A stretch of DNA of 64,000 nucleotides, taken from positions 3,955,753 to 4,019,752 of the forward strand of contig OZ036017.1 of NCBI GenBank assembly GCA_964035015.1, read 5' to 3'. Numbering within the stretch: position 1 is the stretch's first letter; each line of letters opens with the position of its first letter. Below are positions 45,170 to 57,050 of the stretch, piece after piece. The translations under genes and the position numbers were made by a program. This DNA is from Corallium rubrum. Lineage: Eukaryota > Cnidaria > Anthozoa > Scleralcyonacea > Coralliidae. A model generated the notes under the pieces. The model was not told the DNA's origin and ran no database searches. It was given only the letters and a program-made list of their open reading frames with translations.

Positions 45170-45880
45170 GGTTTTGTGGGTTTTCCAAAGATAATCCAAA
45201 CGTAAACAAATATGGCGGGTCAATGCTTGCTTAGGGAAAGTTTTGTTATTTAATGTCTTCTTTTTTTCGCCTTTCAAATTGAATGGGTGTTTCGACAAGA
45301 ACTACGTACATTGCAAGAGAAATTACAAATAAAATTGAAGAAGATACTAGAAATGAGGAAAGCCGACTAATATATTCACGAACGTGTGGCATTCCAGCAT
45401 AACAACAATCTGACAACAGCGAGACACGCGTGCTTTCAAAGACGAAATGAGGGTCTTAGCGCAATTTTTAACGGCGAGCATCTGCCAACAATGTATTCAT
45501 GTACAACCAGAAAATAAAATCATATAATTTTTGTTTTGGAGAAAGGGGCAGAACATTTCCATGTCGTCGTCACACTGAAATTAGTTGCATAGACAAGCCA
45601 AACCTCACTGTAAGATCTGATTAAGACAAAAACACTGATTATATATTTCTATGTACGAGCGGAATTATACATAAATTTAGCACAACATTTTAGGAGTTAA
45701 AAGGTCTTGCTCGACATAGACAGAATCTCAGTGAATCACTCATTGGCCAGCATATCGTAAAACTTTGGTTAACCGATATTGTTAGTAAATCTCGAGGATA
45801 TCGTTGTCGTCATACGTTCCCCACATTTTCAAAATTACGCCACAGGCGGTCACCTAACATGAGCCCGCGGTGTTTTTTAG
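45170..45880. repeat. Dispersed repeat R1, copy 3 (inverted), with flank
   Basis: 45490-45870 is the inverse of R1 copies 1 and 2 (for example AAAAGGTCTTGCTCGACATAGAC, CACAACATT, GTCGTCGTCACACTGAAATTAG). 45170-45270 shares words with 39830-39960. No gene. Confidence 0.7.
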
Positions 45881-47527
45881 CAGTGCAAACAAATTTCCCT
45901 GCTACTCTGCTGTTTATGTTTACATGTTCTCAGCGCGATTCGCGAATGTGTATGCCGTGCTATGATGGTGCACACAATGATTGTAGAAACCTTACACGCG
46001 GTACACACAATGATTGCAGAGACCTGACATACAGACTTTACAATCTATATTTATCCCCGAGCCCGGGGAGGGTGCTAATCTCGACGTGCGTGGAGTCCAC
46101 TTTACACGCGAGATGAAAAGCTGAAAGCAATTCTGAAACCTGTTTATATATCTATATATATATGTTATCAAATTCACAACTTGTGCAGTTCGAATAGCAG
46201 GGTACTGGTAACTAACCTGTTAAATTATTCAAATTATTTAAATTTACGTCAGCAAATTATAATTTATAAGTTCGGTTGGATTACAGAATAGTTTTTCAAC
46301 GATCATGACGAAAGAAATCTTTGCCAGAAAAAATGGCTTCAGCTAAAATGTACATTAATATTACTATGGAAAAAGACCAAAGAAAGAAGGCTAAGAAGAG
46401 ATGTGGCAGCGAGAAAAAGACAATAATAAATACGACTTACAACCACTGGAAAAAGCCTAAAAATGAATACGGTAAAGACCGAAAACGATGCCGACCGAAA
46501 TGTAACTGAAAGAAGAAGGATGTGTCCTGAAACTGTTCAAAGCCGGTAAAGAATTTTGCTCTGGTGTATTCTACATAACTCGCGAGGGAACGATGAAGAA
46601 ATTTTGAAACAAACGGCTTTTTAGATTATGAAGAGAACTGAATGATGCCTTGTCATATTTATGTGTCGACAACGAAAAAAGTAAGAAACCGCGACCGAGA
46701 AAAACAATCCGAAAACTCCGAAAAGAGTGGACTGAATTGGCAGTGTTTGTGGTGACAAAAGCCGAAGAAAGTTTTACGGTAGGAGATTCGTATTTACCAG
46801 TTTAGCTGAGTTAAAACGGCAGAAATCTTGAATGAAAATTAAAATACATAATATATTGTCTAGAGTTGTCTTTGAACGCTAGGACGTTGGCATGGTATCT
46901 TCTCTTGGCCACTATTTATATCCTATTTTTGAATGAAAATATGTCATTTGGTTAATCTCGCTGTGATTTTTTTCAATATTTATTGACTTTGAATGTCTTT
47001 CTGTGTGTCAATACATGACTACAGATGAACCTTGCTAACTAATTTTCTGGGACGTTTTCTGATCTGTGTGTCATTAATACAACAAAAAACAGAAATTAGG
47101 GGGGGGGGGGGGGGGGGGTAGTGGGGTTAAAAAATGCATATAAAGCGGGCGAGGGGTTGTTGCGTTCATGTATTTCTAGTTTATAAATAAACTGTTCGTC
47201 TTGGCTTGTTTCAGCTTTCGTTATCGTAGATTAGATACTCTATTGTATTGTAATGGAAAAAAGTATTTGTCATCCAATTGACATTTTGTATATTGTGTAT
47301 CAAGCACCCTCCTTGAATAATTGCGCTCCTCTTTTAGATTCCCAAACCAATAAGCCTGGGCACCTTTTTTCCCCTTCTTTTTTGTATTTAAACGATATTT
47401 ATTCTTTACAAACATTGCACCCTGCTGCGTGTGGTTAGAAGCGTTGCGAGAGAAGTAAAACAAAGCGCTGTGGGAATAATTGGGAGACAAGTGGCTGCGA
47501 CCGTTGAACTGTTCAGTAAAACTCGGT
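45881..47527. other. Gene-poor repeat region
   Basis: 46070-46115 is the inverse of a block at 20838-20880. A frame at 46321-46509 is Lys/Arg-rich (DRKRCRPK) and shares that word with the minus strand near 14985, suggesting an old element. A run of 20 G lies at about 47100-47119, next to a GCGGGCGAGGGGTTG block shared inverted with 14140-14168. Confidence 0.45.
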
Positions 47528-47529
47528 TC

Positions 47530-48495
47530 TGTTGTGAGTAGTATTATAGAGGTCGATCGACCCGTGTTTTTAGGGCAGCACAGGGTGGCGTAGGAGACGG
47601 CGTTCTCATTAGTGTTCAGGGCGGCGTTCTCATTAGTATTCAGGGCGGCACTCATTAAATATTCAGTGTGACGCCCGATGGTGTGACGCCCGGCAGTGTG
47701 ACGCCCGGCCATGTGACGCCCGGCCATGTGACGCCCGGTGTGACGCCCGGAAGTAATTAACGCACATAGAGTGGGTGATATAAACCCAGTGTTGCTGTAC
47801 ATTTTATTTACTTTGCATACAGTGTTTCACTCGAGGTTTCTGGAGTTCTCTTGTTCTATCGCTTGTTTGGAGATTTTTGTTTTCGAAGTTTTTTTTATTG
47901 TCTTATTTTAAGGTAAGATGTGTACATTTTATATAATGCTGTTATGCTCATTATATATGTGTTTATATATTTTATCTAATACGCGTTTTGTTTCTTTGAC
48001 AGCAATTGGACGAATCTATACTTGTTCGATACTTTAGAGAAGGATTGAAACGTTTGTTGAAAGCCGTTTAGAACTGAGACATGAATACTCGTCGATCTAG
48101 AAACCGTAAATGTGAAGCCTGGGGAAATCAAGTACATGTCGATGAGGTGTCCGTTGTTGAATACCAAAAGCTGTTTCCATTAATAGAGACCATATACACA
48201 CAGGCCATCGCCACTGAAATCGAGAAATAATGCGAAGAAAACTGACGTGGCTGTAAGATTGATCACCCCAGTCAGCGCCAGCATGATTGCCTCATGATGA
48301 CCGAGGAAGAAAGATGGAAATTGTACTGTAAAGATGCCATTGCATTTGCAAACGACAAACGATTGACTTGGGACGACTTTATTGAAGCGACAAGAGTGCT
48401 AAAGATCAGGTGTCATAAAGACGCTCTTGAACGTTTAAGACGTTTAGAAAACACGTCAGAGTCCATATTGTATGCACTGTGGCAATTGTATAATC
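47530..48495 (+). mobile_element. Left arm of ~1-kb inverted repeat, with a spliced unknown gene
   Basis: Near-identical in inverse to 51763-53300. It carries 15-bp tandem GTGTGACGCCCGGCA-like units (47668-47755), 25-bp GGCGTTCTCATTAGTRTTCAG units (47598-47660), then an apparent intron (donor AAG|GTAAGATG near 47912, acceptor CTTTGACAG near 48002). The frame that follows holds MNTRRSRNRKCEAWGNQVHV, then IDHPSQRQHDCLMMTEEERW and WDDFIEATRVLKI...ERLRRLENTSESILYALW. The Cys/His spacing around HPSQRQHDC suggests a metal-binding motif, but the family is not recognised. The reading frame is not intact. It is cut at 48495 by a hAT end. Confidence 0.6.
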
Positions 48496-49504
48496 AGGGG
48501 CGGATCTAGACTGTAGCAACTGTAGCGAATGTTACAGTCAGATTTTCCAAAAAAAAATATGATTTATTAAATTAAATTAAAATTAAATAAACGTCCATCT
48601 GCATATGTCACTAATATTCATCTTTTTCAAAGTTCAAAACCACCATTTCAGGCATTATTCTTGCGCGCAAATTAACCCGTGGCTTGTATACGTACCGCCC
48701 GGCGTAACCGTTGGAACAAAACCTAGAAACCTGCAGCGGGCATGCCTGTGACTGATGACTGCATGGTCAGCTCATGTTTCTCGCACTAAAATGCATCGCG
48801 CAAAGGCGCATTCCGAGGTGCTGGCGATGTTTTACGACGGCTACAGTTGTGCTAAATTTAGACTGTAGCCGCTACAGTTGACTGTAGCAAACCAATCAAC
48901 ACGCCAGATGTAGGTCACGTTTCGCTACATTTCATGAACTTCCGCTACAGTTCACTAGAGCGAAGAAATCTCGTATGTCTTGGATGATATGAGTATTTCT
49001 CCGAAGAAGAAGGCGGATGAGTTGATTGCTCTTCAGCGTTATTGTGAAAAGTGTCTTGCAAGTGAATTTGAAAGAAAGAAGGATGATCCTCGACGAGTAT
49101 ATTTGTGTAACTTTTCGGAGTTGCAGTTCCCGCGCAGCCAAGAATTGCGCTCTTCAAAGCACTACGCAGTGAGGTATGTGAATCTCATGAATAATAAATG
49201 GCTGGGTTATTATTTGAATAATAAGATATGCAAATTATGACTGAGATCAGTCTTTGTGTGTATTTATATGATTGAATGCGAATTTATTCATTTCTCAGTC
49301 AATGACACTCAGATATGTAGTGACTGAGTATTAAAAGACACTTACTTAATACACGTTAGGCTTTGTCGTTGCAGTCAACGTAGTACTCGTCTGTTTGTTC
49401 ACTATGGTTTATTATTACAGTTAATGAGTTTGAAGTTATGTGTCCTTATACTTTACAAATCAATGTACATGTCGGCAAGAGATTCACCAGGCGGAAAACG
49501 TAAT

Positions 49505-49700
49505 CTTATTATAAATATAAGTGCCCAGCACAAAACACGAATAAAAGCCATGAACAAAAGGACATAAAAAACATAATATTTAATAATCTAACGTTTCGTT
49601 TTTTATGCTACAACATCTTCAGAGATAATGATTACAAGATATTAATTTACAGGATATACAATAAACAGAATTCTAATTACATACATATAGACCAATAAGA
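49505..49700 (-). mobile_element. PLE family 2 remnant (3' end)
   Basis: Carries CTGAAGATGTTGTAGCA...ACGAAACGTTAG on the minus strand (49588-49622), matching the 3' end of the family-2 PLE at 21570. No coding sequence remains. It lies in the intron of the OTU-like gene. Confidence 0.65.
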
Positions 49701-49956
49701 ATAAAGAACTAAAAATACATCAGTTACATGTAGTTCGTGCAGGTAATATAATATTACCAGTATTTTAAATTTATTCTGTTACTAGCTTTGCAAGCTGAGC
49801 AGTCAGTGATCAGTTCACACTGACAGACTGACTAAAAATAAATTCAATATTATTGTCTTGTGGTGTCAGTTTAGCTAGGCTAATTAAAATTTGTTTGAAT
49901 GATGACATGTTTCATAGTTAAATTGACTAAAACTCTTGTGTCTGGCACTTGCCTAA

Positions 49957-50187
49957 GAGCGTTTTTATATGAAGGTGAGCCAGCCCAGGTACCCAAACTA
50001 GCCTGCTTTGCCAAGATGATTTTTATTGTGTTTACATGAGAAGCCAAGGGCTAGCTCACCTAGGTGGCTTGAAAATTAAGAAATGAAAATTCGAAGAAAT
50101 ATTAATAGCACAAGCACGACAAAGCAATCTCAGCAAAGCAGGCTAGCCTGGGTGCCCAGGCTGGCTTGCCTCTGTATAAACATCCTC
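49957..50187. mobile_element. Harbinger-type MITE, 231 bp
   Basis: Starts GAGCGTTTTTATATGAAGG and ends with an imperfect inverse (GAGGATGTTTATACAGAGG read on the minus strand). TAA flanks both sides. Inner arms CCCAAACTAGCCTGCTTTGC and GCAAAGCAGGCTAGCCTGGG pair well. Confidence 0.75.
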
Positions 50188-51762
50188 TAATACAAATGTG
50201 CACAGCATTTGCAGCCAGGGTAAAACTAGTCTACAGAATAAAGATTCTGGTGTCTTGGCCTTATATATATTTTGCACTATCTTTTAACCACTTCTAGCAC
50301 TACAGGAGATGGCAATTGTCTATACAATGCATGCTCTATTGCACTGTGTGGTCATGAGAATATGGCCATTTACCTCCGATGCCTTACGAGCATTGAGCTT
50401 TACGCAAATGCTCACTATTATTCTTCCCACCCATTGATTGAGCAGCAGCATAATAAAGGTGCATTTAATTGTTTGGGAAATACTTTTGGTATGTGTTTGT
50501 CTGATAATGCACTGAGTTCTTTAGTGAAAGAAGATCCTTCAAAGGCTGTTGTTGCAGAAGCTCGCAATAATGCTCACAACCACGAGTATTCTTCATTTCT
50601 GTGTCTTCTTTCGCTATCGAGTGTGGTTAAACTTCCTATCGAATGATATTATCCAATTCCAATTTCTGAGAATAGCCAGCAAGAACCCCATGGTACTACC
50701 AACACTGAAGAGATGGATTCCCTTGCCCTTATGTTTAATTGCACCATTTTTCCAAGAGAAGCAAGGGAGATGAGTGAGCGAATACATATTTTTCGATGTG
50801 CCTCTATGCCCATGGGTTATCACGAGACAGCAGTAATCCCTAAAAGAAAAAATAATTATGTTGCTCTTTGCCAGCCAAAAGGAAATGCGAGTCTCCCTTT
50901 GAGTCAAGAAGATTTTCACATCATACCATTATTTCCAAATGTTCGAGTGCTAACAATGTTGGCGCAGGCAGAAGAAGAAACAGAATCAGAGAGCGAAAAC
51001 GAAGAAACTTCCTCCGAAGAAGATTCATAAAACGATAACGATTACACCGAAATAGAATCAGAAAATTCTATAATTGACGAACCTGTTGATTGCGAACGTT
51101 GTCAGAATCCTGTTAATTTTACACATGTAATTGAGTGTCCTAAGTGTTTGTGGAAATATTTTAACAAATGCGTCAATCGAAATCTGATATGTAATGTTTG
51201 TGGTACAGAATTCAAGGCTCATGATCCATGCCTTCGGATTATAAGATGTACTGTATGCCCATATGCTAGTGTTACCCATAGTCACTAAACAATCAAGAGC
51301 TTTTTGTGTAAAGATATATTTCTCAATAAAATATTTTAAATTCTGTATTACATATGTACGCGTGTTGTTAATGACCTTCTCGACTAGACTTGCCCAAGCG
51401 CTTAATCCTCTTAATGCCACCTAATGAGTTTCTCTTTTGTCTCCTGCACGTGCACTGAGGATAAATATGCAAATATCACACTTAGTAACAGAAAGCGTAG
51501 CAACGCTTTCAAAGTAATAAATCTCTTTGCCTTTAGTTAATAATTCGATATTTAAAATCGTTCTTTTCACGACTTCTCGAAGTCATTTCTCATTCTATCT
51601 TCCTACGATTTCCCCCCCTATAAACGAGGGTTTGCTTTGAAATCTACAATTATTAGCCATATTAAGATAAAACACAACATTTATACAAAAAAATCATTTA
51701 TTGCCTTCTCTCCAATAAGAAAGATATCCTAGAATACATTTCATTTCAGGATTCTCCGCATT

Positions 51763-53300
51763 ATTATACAATTGCCACAATGCATACAATATGGACTCTG
51801 ACGTGTTTTCTAAATGTCTTAAACGTTCAAGAGCGTCTTTATGACACCTGATCACTCTTGTCGCTTCAATAAAGTCGTCCCAAATCAATCGTTTATCGTT
51901 TACAAATGCAATGGCATCTTTGCAGCACAATTTCCATCTTTCTTCCTCGGTCATCATGAGGCAATCATGCTGGCGCTGACTGGGGTGATCAATCTTACAG
52001 CCACATCAGTTTTCTTCGCATTATTTCTCGATTTCAGTGGCGATGGCCTTTGTGTATATGGGCTCTATTAATGGAAACAGCTTTTGGTATTCAACAACGG
52101 ACACTTCATCGACATGTACTTGATTTCCCCAGGCTTCACATTTACGGTTTCTAGATCGTCGAGTATTCATGTCTCAGTTCTAAACGGTTTTCAACAAACG
52201 TTTCAATCCTTCTCTAAAGTCTCGAACAAGTATAGCCTAGTTTCTAGGCCTTCCTCGGTTGACACGTTTCGGAAGTGATCCGAACGGACCCGCTGGGGAA
52301 GGCCTAGCAACATTCGTAAACACTTTCACTTTACAGCTCAGTTGTTTATTGAGGTAAGAATTGTGATGTTATGACATCCTAAGTGTTTCCCGACACTTAC
52401 TATTTTAATACAAGCTCTATCTCACCTCGGATCGACGAAGGTTCACTGGCCTCGCTTTCTTATCACTAGCTTTCCTTCTGCAACCGCCAAAAGTTGAAAG
52501 TTAAACAGTTAAATTTTCATTTCGAGCTTCAATTGGAATATACTCCATAATTTCCTTCTTTCGATCGCCAAGGTCTTTGGTAAAATCTTCGCCAGACATC
52601 CTTATGCTTTTTACTGTAATATACTGTCGCTACGCTAGATCCCAGGGACACTCGAAGGGCCAGAACGATTCTGGGCAGGACCTTTTTGCGAATGTTGCTA
52701 GGCCTTCTCGTTTCCAGCCTCTCCCCAGTCTTCCCAAGAACCCAAACCGATTACGCGGCCATGCTCATGGCGGAAACGAAAGGCATAGAAACTAGGCTAG
52801 AACAAGTATAGATTCGTCCAATTGCTGTCAAAGAAACAAAACGCGTATTAGACTCAGATAAAATATATAAACACATATATAATGAGCATAACAGCACTTT
52901 ATAAAATGTACACATCTTACCTTAAAATAAGACAATAAAAAAGACTTCGAAAACAAAAATCTCCAAACAAGCCATAGAACAAGAGAACTCCAGCAACCTC
53001 GAGTGAAACACTGTATGCAAAGTAAATAAACTGTACAGCAACACTGGGTTTATATCACCCACTCTATGTGCGTTAATTACTTCCGGGCATCACACTGCCG
53101 GGCGTCACACCATCGGGCGTCACACCACTATGCGTCACACCGAATATTTAGTGAGTCCCGCCTGAATACTAATGAGAACACCGCCTGAATATTAACGAGA
53201 ACGCCGCCCTGAATACTAATGAGAACGCCGACCCCTACGCCACCCTGTGCCACCCTAAAAATACGAGTCGATCGGCCTCTATAATACTACTGTTGTGGTT
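51763..53300 (-). mobile_element. Right arm of the inverted repeat, with the unknown gene and an insertion
   Basis: Inverse of 47530-48495. The gene is read on the minus strand and extends beyond the point where the left arm is cut (ILYALWQLYNNAENPEMKC to LGYLSYWREGNK, ending near 51694). GC-rich tandem units (53085-53140, 53150-53240) mirror those of the left arm. Interrupted at 52236-52799. 51421-51693 holds no gene beyond the gene's trailing sequence. Confidence 0.65.
52236..52799. mobile_element. 0.56-kb insertion with inverted ends and 12-bp duplication
   Basis: Starts CCTAGTTTCTAGGCCTTCC; the inverse CCTAGTTTCTATGCCTTTC is at the right end. GAACAAGTATAG is present on both sides (52224-52235 and 52800-52811) and once in the uninterrupted left arm near 48020. 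This proves an insertion. The long duplication does not fit common TIR superfamilies well (MULEs give 8-11 bp). No protein. Confidence 0.75.
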
Positions 53301-53347
53301 TCGTTTATCACTTATAGAGTCTGATTGATGAATGTTTACTTTTTTAG

Positions 53348-53553
53348 GCATAGCCAGTAGTTATGTAGAATTTGAAGATTATAATGAATGTTACTCGAAG
53401 CAAGATGAAGTAGGGACACCATATTGTGTTACAGTTCAAGATTCGACTTTAACCAATGGCATCGTTACTTTGCGGAACAGGGATACAACAATAAGCGAAT
53501 TTTTGCACATTTCAGAAATACTAAAAACCGTGCAACGTCATTTGGATTCCTAG
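53348..53553 (+). CDS. POLG2: POLG2 last coding exon
   Basis: Encodes (G)IASSYVEFEDYNECYSKQDE, then VTVQDSTLTNGIVTLRNRDT, then ISEFLHISEILKTVQ, and stops at TAG (53551-53553). Known POLG2 C-termini show the order [37 protein letters not shown]. The DTT and HIS blocks align without gaps. The acceptor TTTACTTTTTTAG is strong, and the first two bases GC complete the Gly begun at 8073. This is the anticodon-binding-like domain that contacts the catalytic subunit. The AT-rich 3' end has no clear AATAAA within about 100 bases. Confidence 0.93.
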
Positions 53554-53911
53554 GCATTAAAGTGTCTATTTATAAGTGAAAATTAAGTCTGTCTTATTTG
53601 AAAGAATACTTAAAATGACAAAGTAACATCGTTTGCAGAGTTTTTCCATGTTCCATGTTGTCACGTACGCATGCGTAATGAGTTGCGTAATGAGAAGGTT
53701 ATATGTCTTTGCTCTTATCAAACGAAATGACTTGGAATTCTACACGTTTGGTGTTATGGGAGGATCGGGACATGCATGTATGCTTCCTTCAAATTAAGTT
53801 TGGTTTGATACTAGCGAGGCCATATAACCTTCTTCGGTACACTCTAAAAAAGGGCGTGTAGTTTTTACACACCTTTCTTGTCGCCGAAATAACACATCTT
53901 ATGCCTTTTTT

Positions 53912-56900
53912 TTACAATTGACGCTTTTGAAAAACGTTTTTTTACAACGATGCTCGAGATATACTATAAAGACCTTGATCTTATGTCTTCTATTTTATTA
54001 CGGAAGTGAGCATCGTTGCCGCTTAACATCAAAATCAATTATTTTTTAAATGAAATAGCAGTTAATGCCTTTAATAGAAAACCACACAGTGCAATTAAGA
54101 TCAGCAAACAGCCGAACTGACCAGTTTTGGAGAAACAGCACAGATCTACCGAAATAATTCCCATGGTAATGTGTGAGCATCGTGGTGAGCACCGTAGCAA
54201 GCATCGTGCTGGTATTAGTCATAACAACCGAATATCAAGTTATATTTGTTAACAAGTTAGCGCATCATTTCCACGTGTTGTCGCTGTGTATACTGGTATT
54301 CCCGTACGTGATATGTATGGCTTATGCTAATGAAAACCTAAAACAATTTTCAATACATTACGTAATTTAATTGTTTTCAATAGGAGTTAGTAGATGTCTA
54401 AAATTTGGGTGCTTTTTGATCGAAGTTCATTTATACAATATTGCTTTTCCGTAGTGAAATTGAGTAACGCACATGTTCTTTGGCATTTTTGAAATTATTA
54501 GAATATTCGCTATTCCAAAAAGCGTTTTCGCTAGCACGCGCAGAACACATGAAACGCTGCGCACCTCTGGTTAACACAAAGACGTTTCAATTCCCCTTTA
54601 ACGCGAAGTCGTTTAAGTGAAGGGAATATTGCATAAGTTACACTCTCCACATACTTAACAGTAAATGCGCAATCGATGATTGTAAATGTATTTAAGTTAT
54701 TTTTTGATAAATCAAACTTTTTCAATTGCATTGTCTTTGGGCGAGCATTTTAATTGTAATATATTTTCAATAATTCATGCAAAGACGTCTTAATCAATAA
54801 AATTACTTTTGTTCGAGAAATAATTTGCATTTAAAGCCTTCAAAATGCCCTAACAATTCTGTTAACAACAAAATGTCAACATTTCACTCAATTATCGCTA
54901 TTATTGAGGAAAAAACCCCAACTACATAACAGCTAATTTTCATTAACGAAAAATGTTTTCCCAGACAATTATTTTCAAAAGTCTTGGGATATTTGCGTCA
55001 TTTTTCGGTTTTCCAACTCCCCCGACCCCCTGTTCAATGTTGTATACCATGTTTACGCTGAATTTTACCGGAATTGTTCACGTGTTTCATTAGGCAACAT
55101 TGTAAAGGGAGGGAGGGATTGTGTACATATCACAAAAAAGACGATGTTGAACGAGTATATTTAGAAAAGCTCAAGTGTCCCAACTACTTTTGAAATTGAT
55201 TGCCCGAAGCGCTGCTTCATTATATTGTAGAAAAACATGCTGTTCCACTCAAGTAAACACTATACATTATAGGCAGAAAGTTGAAACAATGTTATAGCAC
55301 ATTTACAACCTATTAACGACTAATATTTAGCTTCGGAATATGACATTTTAGAATTTAGTTAGCCCCCCTGTGGTGCGGCTGATAATCCGACCATTCTCGC
55401 AATTAACAACGATGCTCACCACGGTGCTCACCAGAAAAACATGCAATAGGGCGAAGACTGTTATTTAAAATGACATTTTATATACACCAGCCTCGTAATG
55501 TGTTAGTTTAGAATGAGATAATAGCGCATTTATACAATTGACGCTTTTGAAAAACGTTTTTTTACAACGATGCTCGATATATACTATAAATACCTTGATC
55601 TTATGTCTTCTATTTTATTACGGAAGTGAGCATCGTTGCCGCTTAACATCAAATCAATTATTTTTTTAATGAAATAGCAGTTATTGCCTTTAATAGAAAA
55701 CCACACAGTGCAATTAACATCAGCAAACGGCCGAACTGACCAGTTTTGGAGAAACAACACAGATCTACCGAAATAATTCCCATGGTAATGTGTGAGCATC
55801 GTGGTGAGCACCGTAGCGAGCACCGTGCTGGTATTAGTCATAACAACCGAATATCAAGTTATATTTGTTAACAAGTTAGCGCATCATTTCCACGTGTTGT
55901 CGCTGTGTATACTGGTATTCCCGTACGTGATATGTATGGCTTGTATGCTAATGAAAACCTAAAACGATTTTCAATACATTACGCAATTAAATTGTTTTCA
56001 ATAGGAGTTAGTAGATGTCTAAAATTTGGGTGCTTTTTGATCGAAGTTCACTTATACAATATTGCTTTTCCGTAGTGAAATTGAGTAACGCACATGTTCT
56101 TTGGCATTTTTGAAATTATTAGAATATTCGCTATTCCAAAAAGCGTTTTCGCTAGCACGCGCAGAACACATGAAACGCTGCGCACCTCTGGTTAACACAA
56201 AGACATTTCAATTCCCCTTTAACGCGAAGACGTTTAAGTGAAAGGAATATTACACTCTCCACATACTTAAATAAATGCGCAATCGATTGATTGTAAATAT
56301 AATTAAGTTATTTTTTAGATAAATCAAGCTTTTTCAATTGCATTGTCTTCGGGCGATCATTTTAATTGTAATTTTTTTTCAGTAATTCATGCAAAGACGT
56401 CTTAATCAATAAAATTACTTTTGTTCGAAGAATAAGGTGCATTTAAAGCCTTCAAGCTACATTTCACTCAATTATCGCTATTATTGAGGAAAAACCCCCA
56501 ACTACATAACAGCTAATTTTCATTAACGAAAAATGTTTTCCCAGACAATATATTTAGAAAAGCTCAAGTGACCCAACTACTTTTGAAATTGATTGCCCGA
56601 AGCGCTGCTTCATTATATTGTCGAAAAACATGCTGTTCCACTCAAGTAAACACTATACATTATAGGCAGAAAGTTGAAACAATGTTATAGCACATTTACA
56701 ACCTATTAACGACTAATATTTAGCTAAGGAATATGACATTTTAGAATTTAGTGGGCTCCTTTGTAGTGCGGCTGATAATCCGACCCTTCTCGCCATTAAC
56801 AACGATGCTCACCACGTGCTCACCAGAAAAACATGCAATAGGGCGAAGACTGTTATTTAAAATGTCATTTTATATACACCAGCCTGGTAATGTGTTAGTT

Positions 56901-57050
56901 TAGAATGAGATAATAGCGTATTTATACAATTGGCGCTTTTGAAAAACGTTTTTTTACAACGATGCTCGATATATACTATAAATACCTTGATCTTATGTCT
57001 TCTATTTTGGTACGGAAGTGAGCATCGTTGCCGCTTAACATCAAAATCAA
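53912..57050. repeat. Large tandem repeat, units of 1.6 and 1.4 kb plus a partial third
   Basis: The start block TTACAATTGACGCTTTTGAA recurs at 53912, about 55532 and 56924. Copy 1 and copy 2 are very alike throughout; copy 2 lacks about 170-190 bp present in copy 1 near 54980-55150 (a mariner-MITE-like CCCCC...GGGAGGG sequence) and a shorter piece near 54855. Each unit has GATGCTC / GAGCATC inverted words near both ends. Frames such as 54173-54370 are repeated by-products. Confidence 0.9.

Larger units (their letters stand above)
48989..51288 (+). pseudogene. OTU/vertnin-like gene with zinc-binding tail, hAT-borne
   Basis: Exon 1 is 48989-49173 (MSISPKKKADELIALQRYCE...SSKHYAV) with donor GAG|GTATGTG. 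Exon 2 starts at 50298 after AACCACTTCTAG and reads STTGDGNCLYNACSIALCGH, then LRCLTSIELYANAHYYSSHP. The TGDGNCLY block keeps the D-G-N-C of OTU proteases. One frame continues to 51288 except for in-frame TGA at 50644 and TAA at 51028. After the second stop come an acidic stretch and a Cys-rich tail (CERC, CPKC, CNVC; 51097-51260), a likely zinc-binding module. A poly(A) signal AATAAA follows near 51332. The intron is phase 2 and lies just before the GNC block, as in the copy at 36024. Confidence 0.65.
48496..51420 (+). mobile_element. Second hAT copy (left terminus plus OTU/vertnin gene)
   Basis: CAGGGGCGGATCTAGACTG at 48496 equals the hAT termini at 32187 and 57697. The element disrupts the left arm of the inverted repeat. 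Inside on the plus strand is a two-exon OTU/vertnin-like gene with the same exon layout as in the 5.1-kb hAT. No transposase and no matching right end were found before the right arm, so the 3' side seems lost or rearranged. A PLE remnant (49505-49700) and a MITE (49957-50187) sit in the intron. Confidence 0.6.

Noticed and set aside
54173-54370. Hydrophobic 65-codon frame
   Set aside because: It lies in a tandem unit, the second copy does not keep it open, and no domain is seen.
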